Notes: a model not told the origin generated them from the letters alone. DNA of 6,170 bases from an uncultured Campylobacter sp. (GCF_937997535.1 NZ_CALKTT010000095.1:1-6170), one strand, 5' to 3'; shown: positions 1-5,917, numbered from the stretch's first letter. Numbers and translations: made by a program.

Positions 1-383
1 TGATAGGCCTTGTAGTAGGCAAATTTCGCCTTTTTAAACAGCGAGTTTTCATCTAACAAGCTCACGCCCTTTTCCTCGTCCATCACGGCCAAAACAGCAA
101 AAATTTTACTTGCGACCTCGCCGTATTCGCCCTTGGTTTTTAGATGAAACGGCACGTATTTTAGCCCCGCGACCTTTTCTACGACCTTCGGCGTGACAGT
201 TTTGTCGTATTTGTAGCAAAACGGGCAAGCGTAGCTAAAGACCTTAACTAGCGTGTTTTGCTCCACGGGCAGCGGCTTTTGCAGCTTTACGTAGTCTTCG
301 CCCTCGGTAAACGCGGACGCGCTAAGGGCGCCAAACATCGCTACGGCTAAAAAGCCTTTGCTAAATTTAGAAAGTAGGTTCAT
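1..383 (-). CDS. dsbA: DsbA-family periplasmic thiol:disulfide oxidase, 3' part cut by window edge
   Basis: The protein probably introduces disulfide bonds into exported proteins in the periplasm. It starts at ATG 383-381, preceded by AAGGAG with a 6-base gap, and reads open for 127 codons to the left edge, so the C-terminus is missing. Residues 1-24 form a signal peptide: a Lys-containing n-region, a hydrophobic core (GFLAVAMFGAL) and an ASA cleavage site. Residues 47-58 hold the thioredoxin-fold active site, KVFSYACPFCYK, with C53 and C56. CPFC replaces the CPHC of E. coli DsbA, so the redox potential may differ. The following text (TVTPKVVEKVAG, then YVPFHL) fits the DsbA fold. The gene diverges from assT, so it may be a dedicated oxidase for AssT, in the manner of DsbL. 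DsbA and DsbL cannot be separated from this fragment, and the cis-Pro loop lies outside the window. The family assignment is secure; the AssT-specific role is inferred. Confidence 0.9.
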   Translation of the reverse strand, partial: MNLLSKFSKGFLAVAMFGALSASAFTEGEDYVKLQKPLPVEQNTLVKVFSYACPFCYKYDKTVTPKVVEKVAGLKYVPFHLKTKGEYGEVASKIFAVLAVMDEEKGVSLLDENSLFKKAKFAYYKAY

Positions 384-418
384 GGAATGCTCCTTAAAAT
401 GATTTTGTTTTCGTTAAT

Positions 419-424
419 TTTATA
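419..424 (-). promoter_or_regulatory. Candidate -10 box of the dsbA-like gene
   Basis: On the minus strand the sequence reads GATATAAAATTAA, giving TATAAA about 35 bases before the start codon and a leader of roughly 30 bases. There is no clear -35 box, which is usual for the main sigma factor in Campylobacter. A second AT-rich match (TTTATAAATTT, near 470-480) is an alternative. Confidence 0.4.
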
Positions 425-488
425 TCTTCTCGCCGCCGCAAAACTCACGCTAAGATAAATTTTAGATTAAATTTATAAAATTTCGACT

Positions 489-514
489 AAATTTTGGCAC
501 AAAAGCCAAAATTT
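489..514. repeat. Perfect inverted repeat in the assT promoter, possible operator
   Basis: AAATTTTGGC (489-498) and GCCAAAATTT (505-514) are exact reverse complements with 10-base arms, separated by the 6 bases ACAAAA. The right arm covers the place where a -35 element would lie for the -10 box at 527-532. A two-fold site in that position could bind a dimeric regulator. No T-run follows on the plus strand beyond the arm itself, so a terminator is less likely. No known regulator is recognised from the sequence. Confidence 0.55.
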
Positions 515-526
515 GAAATTATTTTT

Positions 527-532
527 TATAAT
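527..532 (+). promoter_or_regulatory. Candidate -10 box of assT
   Basis: A consensus TATAAT lies within TTTTTTATAATTAAG, preceded by a T-run as in Campylobacter promoters. Transcription would start near 539, leaving an untranslated leader of about 80 bases before assT. The inverted repeat at 489-514 lies directly upstream. Confidence 0.55.
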
Positions 533-605
533 TAAGCAAGTTTTAATAAACGTGTGATTTCTACGTTAGCGAGGTTGATTAAAATTACGGTATCAAATCA
601 ATTCA

Positions 606-611
606 AAGGAG
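606..611 (+). promoter_or_regulatory. Ribosome binding site of assT
   Basis: AAGGAG stands 6 bases before ATG 618, an optimal distance. It fixes the start at 618, which also gives a complete signal peptide. Confidence 0.8.
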
Positions 612-617
612 AATAAG

Positions 618-2465
618 ATGAAGCGAATTCTTTCCTCATTTGCACTGGCTGCGGCGCTTTTAGGCGGTCTAAGCACGGCCGCTCTAGCTATCGGCGGACC
701 TAGCGGCGCGCACATCGACTACGGCATCCCGGGCAAGATCGGCGAAGTGGTCGTAAACCCGTACGATACCGCGCCTCTAACGGCGGTCATCAAAAACGGC
801 GGCTACACGCTAGCAAATGCGAAAGTCACTATCGTGCCAAAACCGGACGGTCAGGTTATCAGCTATAAAGTCGCCGACAAGCACCTTCGCACGCACGGCG
901 GAATTCCAGTTTTCGGGCTCTATCCCGACTATCAAAATACCGTGGAGGTCGAGTACGATAAAATTTATAAGGGCCAAACCGAGCACGTAAAAGAAACCTA
1001 TAAAATTTACGCTCCCGCGATCTACTTGGAGAGCTCGGGCATGCCGTCTCAAAAGGGCGCGCTGTTTGATAAGATCGAGGTCGTGAAGGCTCCGAGCGCG
1101 AAATTTGCAAACCGCCTCTACTATGTAAATAACTTCGTAAATAAAACCGGCAAAGGCACCAAAGTCGTGTGGAACAACCCCGCAGGCGGCGCGATCGAGT
1201 GGAACTACAGCCCCAATAACTTCATCCTAGACACCAAAGGCGAAGTGCGCTGGTACCTGGAGCCGAGTAAAATTTACGACCTCAAGCAGCCTTTTTCCGC
1301 GGGCGTCATGATGGGCTTTAAGCAAAACGACGACGGCGCGATGACGTGGGGATACGGCCAAAGATACGCCAAATACGACATAATGGGTCGCGAAATTTTT
1401 AACCGCGAGCTACCTGCGAGCTACAATGACTTCTCGCACTCTATGGACGTGGCGCAAAACGGGCATTATTTCCTCCGCGCGGCAAACGCCAACTATAAAC
1501 GAGCCGACGGTAAAAACGTCCGCACGGTCCGAGACGTCATCGTCGAGGTCGATAGAGACGGCAACGTCGTGGATGATTTTAGGCTGTATGAAATTTTAGA
1601 TCCGTATCGCGACATCGTGTTAAAAACGCTCGATCAAGGCGCGGTGTGCCTAAATATCGACGCTAGCAAGGCGGGCCACACCGCGAGCACGGACGAGCTA
1701 GCCGCGATGGATACGAACGAAAAATGGGGCGACATCGTGGGTTCGGGCCCTGGACGCAACTGGGCGCACGTAAATAGCGTGGATTATGATCCAAGCGACG
1801 ATAGCATCATCATCTCCAGCCGCCACCAAGACGCCGTCATAAAGATCGGTCGCGACAAAAAAGTGAAATGGATAATGGGCGCGCACAAAGGCTGGAAGGA
1901 TCAGTTTAAGGGCTATTTGCTTCAGCCCGTAGATAAAGACGGCAAAAAGATCGTCTGCGAGGACGAATACTCAAAATGCCCGGGATATGAGAGCGAGAAG
2001 GGTGGATTTGACTGGCAGTGGACGCAACACACGGCATTTCGCATCGATAGCAAGTCCAAAAAGGGCGTCGTATATCTAACCGTTTTTGACAACGGCGACA
2101 CTCGCGGCATGGAGCAGCCTGCGATGGCGGGTATGAAATACTCCCGCGCAGTCGTCTATAAAATCGACGAAAAAGCTAAAACCGTCGAGCAAGTTTGGGA
2201 GTACGGCAAACAGCGCGGCAGCGAGTGGTACAGCTCGGTTACTTCGCTAGCGCAGTATCAAGACGACCTTGATAGCGTGATGGTTTACTCAGCGGTTGCG
2301 GGCATGCAGTTTGACATCGCCAAGGGTCGCCCGGTCGGCGTACCTAGCCCTCACATCAACGAGTTTGAATGGGGCGCAAAAGAGCCGTCAATCGAAATCA
2401 AAATGACCAACGCGATGGGCTATCAGGCGTTTCCGTTTAGCCTAGAAAAGGCGTTTGAGAAGTAA
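618..2465 (+). CDS. assT: Periplasmic arylsulfate sulfotransferase (PAPS-independent)
   Basis: This 615-residue enzyme moves a sulfuryl group from a phenolic sulfate ester to another phenol without PAPS, through a sulfo-histidine intermediate. Residues 1-24 are a Sec signal peptide (MKRILSS, hydrophobic core, ALA cut). An N-terminal beta-sandwich domain spans roughly residues 30-135, followed by the beta-propeller catalytic domain. Conserved active-site segments are present: H274 in DFSHSMD, H384 in NWAHVNSVDYDPSDD, R402 in SSRHQD and H471 in QWTQHTAF. They correspond to the family's H252, H356, R374 and transient acceptor H436 in E. coli mature numbering. C447 and C454 probably form the family's conserved disulfide near the active site; C344 is a third, apparently unpaired cysteine. 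The length matches intact family members and there is no frameshift, unlike some Campylobacter strains where the gene is broken. It is monocistronic with its own terminator and diverges from the dsbA-like gene. The natural substrates cannot be read from sequence. Confidence 0.96.
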   Translation: MKRILSSFALAAALLGGLSTAALAIGGPSGAHIDYGIPGKIGEVVVNPYDTAPLTAVIKNGGYTLANAKVTIVPKPDGQVISYKVADKHLRTHGGIPVFGLYPDYQNTVEVEYDKIYKGQTEHVKETYKIYAPAIYLESSGMPSQKGALFDKIEVVKAPSAKFANRLYYVNNFVNKTGKGTKVVWNNPAGGAIEWNYSPNNFILDTKGEVRWYLEPSKIYDLKQPFSAGVMMGFKQNDDGAMTWGYGQRYAKYDIMGREIFNRELPASYNDFSHSMDVAQNGHYFLRAANANYKRADGKNVRTVRDVIVEVDRDGNVVDDFRLYEILDPYRDIVLKTLDQGAVCLNIDASKAGHTASTDELAAMDTNEKWGDIVGSGPGRNWAHVNSVDYDPSDDSIIISSRHQDAVIKIGRDKKVKWIMGAHKGWKDQFKGYLLQPVDKDGKKIVCEDEYSKCPGYESEKGGFDWQWTQHTAFRIDSKSKKGVVYLTVFDNGDTRGMEQPAMAGMKYSRAVVYKIDEKAKTVEQVWEYGKQRGSEWYSSVTSLAQYQDDLDSVMVYSAVAGMQFDIAKGRPVGVPSPHINEFEWGAKEPSIEIKMTNAMGYQAFPFSLEKAFEK

Positions 2466-2478
2466 AATTTTAAAATTT

Positions 2479-2516
2479 AGCGGCCTCGGCAACGCGTCCC
2501 GGGGTCGCTTTATTTT
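2479..2516 (+). terminator. Intrinsic terminator of assT
   Basis: An 11-pair stem is formed by AGCGGCCTCGG (2479-2489) and CCGGGGTCGCT (2499-2509), with two G-U pairs, a 9-base loop and the T-rich tail TTTATTTT. It begins 14 bases after the assT stop codon, so assT is transcribed alone. Confidence 0.85.
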
Positions 2517-2523
2517 AATCTAC

Positions 2524-2887
2524 GGCCAAATTCTACACACCCACTGGGCAGTTTCATATAATTAATAAAATTCAAGGTTTGCAGCACCAATTTTGGCGCA
2601 AGACGGCGCGCATCCAAAGCGAGTAAATTAAAGCTGAGCCGCTTGCGTAGGTTTGGCATTAGGTGGCAGGGCAGTGCGTGAAATTTAGTAAATTTTAGCG
2701 CCGTTATGGCGCAAGGGGAGCGCTCGAGCAGCATTTGCAGTCAAACTACCGCCGCGTGACGTGATTTGCGCCGTAAAGATGAAGTTTGACGCGGCGGATG
2801 CGAGGTCTGGCGCGCTAAAAGTGTCATGTATACGCTCATACAACGCAGCCGCAAGTATAGATTTTGCTCTAATGGGCCAAATTCTAC
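2524..2887. repeat. Pair of 13-base direct repeats
   Basis: GGCCAAATTCTAC occurs at 2524-2536 and again at 2875-2887, 351 bases apart and in the same orientation. The flanks are only weakly alike (CACACC against CGCCGC downstream). The two copies may be pieces of a dispersed intergenic repeat family. Confidence 0.5.
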
Positions 2888-2930
2888 CGCCGCGCAATAA
2901 GCGTAAAACCGCCCACGTCGAAAACGCGGG

Positions 2931-2944
2931 ACTTTTGCAAAAGT
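2931..2944. repeat. 14-base perfect palindrome
   Basis: ACTTTTGCAAAAGT equals its own reverse complement. It has no loop and is not followed by a T-run, so if functional it would act as a DNA site rather than an RNA hairpin. No gene start is close by. Confidence 0.4.
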
Positions 2945-3232
2945 GACGCTTGTTTTTAAAATTTGACGCAAAAGCGGGCAGTATGCCGTCAATGACAAGT
3001 AATTAAAGCAATGACGCGGCAGCTTGCATAGATCTAAAATAGCTCCCGATAGGTTTTATGGTACGAAACAGCGCGATTTGTGCGGAGATTTCGCGGCGGT
3101 TTTGTAGTTTTTTTTGAGCTTTATCGCGTTGCGCATTAGGCGGACGGACGGGTGCTGCGAACGTTCTTATTGAGCTAGCTTGTCGCAGAGTGCCTTGCCG
3201 CGCGCAAATGGATTTATCTCAGATTGGGAGGG

Positions 3233-3264
3233 CTCTCGCGTGGAGTGTTTCCTGCGCGCGAGAG
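3233..3264. repeat. GC-rich inverted repeat downstream of menA
   Basis: CTCTCGCG (3233-3240) pairs exactly with CGCGAGAG (3257-3264) across a 16-base loop. It lies about 45 bases beyond the menA stop codon. Read on the menA strand no T-run follows, so it is at best a weak or factor-dependent terminator or an RNA-stabilising hairpin. On the plus strand only AATTTT follows. Confidence 0.4.
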
Positions 3265-3309
3265 AATTTTGCCGCGATGCCGCCGTATAATTTCATCGGC
3301 GCGCCTAAT

Positions 3310-4212
3310 TTAGCTCAAAATTTCTCCGATAAAAAACAGCGCCGACATCGCAAACGTGCATAGCGCGACAACCTTCAGTTGCCCGTCGAAGTCGCGACAC
3401 TCCCGCACTTTTAAGACAAAAAATAGGTGCCTAATAAGCGGCACAAAGCTAATTACGTAGAGTAGTTTTACGCCCGGCTCGCCGCGTAAAAGCGAGTAAC
3501 AGAGCATTAGCCCTGCTCCGCCCGCGATCAGCGCGTAGTGGTAGCGCTTAGCCGCACGCAGCCCGATACGAACGGGGATCGTGCGCTTGCCTTTGAGCGC
3601 GTCGTTTTGGATGTCGCGCATATTGTTTAGATTTAGCACGGCCGTGCTTAGCATACCGCACGCGCACGCAGGCAGCAGCAGCGCCGTATCAAGCGATCGC
3701 GCGTATAAAAAATACGAGCCCAGCACGCTCAAAAGCCCAAAAAACAAAAACACGAAAACGTCGCCAAGCCCCAGGTATCCGTATGCTCCGGCGCCCACGG
3801 TGTAGCGGATCGCGGCATATATCGATGCGCCGCCCAGCGCCAAAAACAGTAGCACGAGATAAAACCGCTCGCCAAATGCCAAAACGCTCAGCGCGAGGCT
3901 GCAAAGCGCTGAAAGTAGCGCCGTAGCGACGATGACGCGCTTCATCTGCTCCGCGCTCATCTGTCCCGTTTGGATCGCGCGGCGCGGCCCCAGCCTGCCA
4001 TCGTCATCGGTGCCCTTTACCGCGTCGCCGTAGTCGTTGGCGTAGTCGCTTAGCACCTGAAATAGCAGCGTCGTAAGCAGCGCCAGCGCGAAAATATCGG
4101 CTCTAAATACGCCTGCGCCGTATGCCGCGCCGCTGCCGAGCAACACGCCCGAGACGCTAAGAGGTAGCGATCTAAGGCGAGCGGATGCGTAAAGAGCTTT
4201 TGCGGTTATCAT
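3310..4212 (-). CDS. menA: MenA-type 1,4-dihydroxy-2-naphthoate prenyltransferase (UbiA superfamily)
   Basis: This integral membrane enzyme of 300 residues is expected to attach a polyprenyl chain to a dihydroxynaphthoate in menaquinone synthesis. The N-terminus (ITAKALYASARLRSLPLSVS) and the first Asp-rich loop (NDYGD, residues 59-63, followed by KGTDDDGRLGPRRAIQTG) are typical of MenA rather than UbiA. The second Asp motif is NNMRDIQND (196-204, with D200 and D204). About eight or nine hydrophobic segments are visible, for example residues 41-55, 94-112, 117-135, 153-170, 176-194, 226-241, 250-265 and 281-298. The frame extends upstream to a TTG at 4251, but ATG 4212 is preferred: it has AAAAAGG with a 6-base gap, and MITAK is where the family normally begins. 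It is transcribed alone, divergently from the B6 kinase gene. Relatives in this genus make menaquinone by the futalosine route, whose substrate is the 6-naphthoate isomer, so substrate identity is open. Confidence 0.88.
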   Translation of the reverse strand: MITAKALYASARLRSLPLSVSGVLLGSGAAYGAGVFRADIFALALLTTLLFQVLSDYANDYGDAVKGTDDDGRLGPRRAIQTGQMSAEQMKRVIVATALLSALCSLALSVLAFGERFYLVLLFLALGGASIYAAIRYTVGAGAYGYLGLGDVFVFLFFGLLSVLGSYFLYARSLDTALLLPACACGMLSTAVLNLNNMRDIQNDALKGKRTIPVRIGLRAAKRYHYALIAGGAGLMLCYSLLRGEPGVKLLYVISFVPLIRHLFFVLKVRECRDFDGQLKVVALCTFAMSALFFIGEILS

Positions 4213-4235
4213 TTTTTGCCTTTTTAAATTTATAA

Positions 4236-4249
4236 GCCGAATTTTCGGC
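4236..4249. repeat. Small inverted repeat in the menA leader
   Basis: GCCGAA and TTCGGC are 6-base complementary arms around a 2-base centre, about 24 bases before the menA ATG and inside the likely transcript. It could be a protein-binding site; as RNA it would have too tight a loop unless the inner A/T bases stay open. Confidence 0.3.
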
Positions 4250-4287
4250 AAACCCAGCTTAAAATTTAGCGGAAAAACGCCAAAAAT

Positions 4288-4293
4288 ATTATA
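4288..4293 (-). promoter_or_regulatory. Candidate -10 box of menA
   Basis: On the minus strand the sequence reads TTTATAATATT with a perfect TATAAT. Transcription would begin near 4281 and give a leader of about 70 bases, which includes the small inverted repeat at 4236-4249. Confidence 0.5.
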
Positions 4294-4341
4294 AATTTAG
4301 GCTATTCGTAGAGTAAATTTTATTTAAATTCGCCTTTTTAA

Positions 4342-4359
4342 TATAAATAGCGGTAAAAT
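4342..4359 (+). promoter_or_regulatory. Candidate promoter of the B6 kinase gene
   Basis: Two possible -10 boxes lie behind a T-rich stretch: TATAAA (4342-4347) and TAAAAT (4354-4359). They would give leaders of about 31 and 19 bases respectively. I cannot decide between them. Confidence 0.4.
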
Positions 4360-4384
4360 AGAGTCAAAAATTTTAGGAATTGTG

Positions 4385-5215
4385 ATGAAAAAAGTTCTTA
4401 CCGTTCAAGATATATCCTGCGTGGGTAAGGTTTCGCTGACCGTCGCATTGCCGATACTTAGCGCGATGGGGATGAGCACGAGCGTGATCCCTACGGCGGT
4501 TTTATCGATGCATACGGGCTTTGCGGGCTACACCTTTTGCGATCTAAGCTCTCAAATACGCGCGATCATGGCGCATTGGAAAGACCGCGGAGTGGTGTTT
4601 GACGGCATCTATACGGGCTTTTTGGGCTCGGCGGCACAGATCGAGATTATGAGCGAGCTATTTGCGAGCTTCGGCGGCGCAGACAAGACCATTTTGGTCG
4701 ATCCATGTATGGGCGATAACGGCGTGTTTTATCCGGGCTTTAACGGGGACTTTGCCCGCATGATGGCGCTTCTGTGCGCCCAGGCCGACATCATCACGCC
4801 AAATATCACCGAGGCCTGCGCGATCACCGGGGTGCCGTACCGAGAGGATGCAGATAGGGATTTTATCATGGATCTGCTTGCGCGCCTTAGAGAGCTGGGC
4901 GCTAGACAGGTTATTTTAAAGGGCATCGGCTACATCGCCGATCAGTGCGGGGTTTTCAGCTACGATGCGCGCACGGGCAGAACGAACGAGTATTTTCACG
5001 AGCTACTGCCGGTTAAATTTAACGGCACCGGCGATATTTTCGCAGCCGTAGCTTTCGGCGCGATAATGCGCGGCAAGTCGCTGGAAACGGCGGTTCGCAT
5101 CGCTGCGGACTTCGTCGTCAGCACGATCAAAGAGACGATGAGCGACGAGGAGCGTAAGGACTACGAGGGAGTGGATTTTGAGGCAATAATTCCCGAGCTG
5201 GTGAGGAAAATCTAA
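4385..5215 (+). CDS. pdxY: Pyridoxamine/pyridoxal kinase, ribokinase-like fold (vitamin B6 salvage)
   Basis: This 276-residue cytoplasmic enzyme should phosphorylate pyridoxal, pyridoxine or pyridoxamine with ATP to feed pyridoxal phosphate salvage. Features in order are the N-terminal strand and substrate segment VQDISCVGKVSLTVALPIL (7-25), TAVLSMHTGF (37-46), the VDPCMGDNG segment (105-113) typical of PdxK/PdxY, TPNITEA (138-144), VILKGIG (176-182) and the C-terminal anion-hole motif GTGD (214-217) with catalytic Asp217. Length matches the family. A GTG at 4382 immediately precedes the ATG at 4385; ATG is preferred because AGGA (4375-4378) is then 6 bases away instead of 3. The opening QDISCVGKVSLTVALPILSA resembles the pyridoxamine kinase subgroup common in Firmicutes. 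A hydroxymethylpyrimidine kinase (ThiD) role is less likely. The gene has its own promoter region and no partner downstream. The symbol pdxY is approximate and could be pdxK. Confidence 0.9.
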   Translation: MKKVLTVQDISCVGKVSLTVALPILSAMGMSTSVIPTAVLSMHTGFAGYTFCDLSSQIRAIMAHWKDRGVVFDGIYTGFLGSAAQIEIMSELFASFGGADKTILVDPCMGDNGVFYPGFNGDFARMMALLCAQADIITPNITEACAITGVPYREDADRDFIMDLLARLRELGARQVILKGIGYIADQCGVFSYDARTGRTNEYFHELLPVKFNGTGDIFAAVAFGAIMRGKSLETAVRIAADFVVSTIKETMSDEERKDYEGVDFEAIIPELVRKI

Positions 5216-5257
5216 GTTCTAGACGGATTTGGAACTCGCCGCGCGGACAGCGGGTTT
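5215..5257 (+). terminator. Weak candidate terminator after the B6 kinase gene
   Basis: AGTTCTA (5215-5221) can pair with TGGAACT (5230-5236), including one G-U pair, directly after the stop codon. A second short stem, CCGC/GCGG (5239-5242, 5250-5253), ends in GTTTAT. Neither has a good T-run, so termination here is uncertain. Confidence 0.3.
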
Positions 5258-5314
5258 ATGGTAGAGCTTTAAAATTTTACCGCAAAAGGAAATTCCTAAA
5301 TTTCATCTGCGGCG

Positions 5315-5444
5315 TGGAATTTTAAAATTTTCAAAATTTATGTGTCGTGTGGGGGGATGGAATTTTATAGGCGATGTGAAATTTTAGAATTCATACATTG
5401 CACGGACTTATAATTTTATCTCCTGCATAGAATTTTAAAATTTG
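5315..5444. repeat. Cluster of degenerate AT-rich repeats
   Basis: TGGAATTTTAAAATTT (5315-5330) recurs in diverged form at 5358 (TGGAATTTTA), 5377 (TGAAATTTTAGAATTC) and 5429 (AGAATTTTAAAATTTG). The spacings of about 19 to 52 bases are irregular. A further exact 16-base copy lies at 5907-5922. The core AATTTTAAAATT is a 12-base palindrome. Spacing and sequence are too uneven for CRISPR or a true tandem repeat. Confidence 0.45.
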
Positions 5445-5737
5445 CACCGAAGTAAAGATGCGAAATTTATCACTAGCACGGAATTATAAACGCAAGGCTA
5501 CAGCGAATTTATCCGCTTGTGAGCTTGAGCTGCATTTTGAAATTTTGCACGAAATCTGCTTAAAATTTTATTCCCACAAGCTGTGCATTCATAAAGTATT
5601 CTCAAAATTTAGATTAAAATCCGTATTTAAATTCCGATTAAAAATCCTATGAAAATACTATATTTATTTAAAATTTTAATGGCACTAAATTATAATATCT
5701 GATAACTAAAAATGAGACGATACGGAAAATTTTATGA

Positions 5738-5917
5738 GGTACCAAGCATCAAGACGGCTACACTATAGCGGTTACTATGAGCGGCAGCGATACGGATAAG
5801 ATAAATACTTACACAGAAAAAGAAGGATTGTAATAGCAAAGACGATTGGAATTTGAATGTGTAAAAAAGCACTTAATTAAATTTTTAGAAGCATTTGGCG
5901 AGATTATGGAATTTTAA
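5738..5917 (+). pseudogene. Probable remains of a decayed small coding region
   Basis: One frame reads HQDGYTIAVTMSGSDTDK and on to TYTEKEGL, stops at TAA 5831-5833 and TAG 5834-5836, and continues in the same frame as QRRLEFECVKKHLIKFL and EAFGEIMEF to TAA 5915-5917. Both pieces have balanced, protein-like composition, unlike the Lys/Phe/Leu-rich noise around them. Upstream the frame is closed by TGA 5735-5737, while a neighbouring frame starts at ATG 5712 (MRRYGKFYEVP), as expected after a frameshift. A shift in the A-rich run near 5817-5824 would instead lead to DCNSKDDWNLNV with a stop at 5861-5863. No family is recognised. It could also be two tiny genes, or chance. Confidence 0.3.

Larger units (their letters stand above)
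2517..3309. other. Long spacer without a convincing gene
   Basis: This stretch between assT and menA holds several short open frames (60-85 codons on both strands), but none has a good ribosome site, a recognisable motif or Campylobacter-like codon use. It is richer in GC than the other spacers. Structures seen are a 13-base direct repeat (2524-2536 and 2875-2887), a 5-base-arm hairpin GCGCC/GGCGC (2698-2712), a 14-base palindrome (2931-2944), a T8 run (3108-3115), the pair CTGCGA/TCGCAG (3155-3160, 3183-3188) and an 8-base-arm inverted repeat (3233-3264). It could be degraded coding sequence, an unrecognised RNA gene or repeat-derived filler. No rRNA, tRNA, tmRNA, RNase P or SRP RNA motif was recognised. 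Confidence 0.6.

Noticed and set aside
2510..2734. 74-codon minus-strand open frame
   Set aside because: It overlaps the tail of the assT terminator, lacks a ribosome site and has no recognisable motif.
2761..2946. 61-codon plus-strand open frame (MICAVKMKFDAAD...)
   Set aside because: There is no ribosome site and no motif, and open frames of similar length run on the other strand across the same bases. It looks like a chance frame in GC-rich spacer.
3056..3115. Possible intrinsic terminator ending in the T8 run
   Set aside because: The preceding GC-rich sequence forms only a 4-5 base stem (GCGA/TCGC) with mismatches, and there is no gene upstream on that strand for it to serve.
4213..4251. 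N-terminal extension of MenA from TTG 4251
   Set aside because: The internal ATG at 4212 has a proper ribosome site and matches the usual family start; the extension encodes leader-like sequence containing an inverted repeat.
4382..4384. GTG start for the B6 kinase gene
   Set aside because: It is only 3 bases from the AGGA element, while the adjacent ATG at 4385 is at a normal 6-base distance.
5351..5356. Run of six G bases, possible phase-variable tract
   Set aside because: Campylobacter phase-variable G tracts are normally eight or longer and lie in or just before a gene; this one is short and in a gene-free region.
5315..5444. Possible CRISPR or tandem array
   Set aside because: The copies differ in length and sequence and the spacings are irregular; there is no constant repeat-spacer unit.
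5458..5652. 64-codon plus-strand open frame (MRNLSLARNYKRK...)
   Set aside because: Only weak purine-rich sequence (GAAGTAAAG) precedes the ATG, the C-terminal third is low-complexity repeats of KFRLK type arising from AAATTT words, and no family is recognisable.
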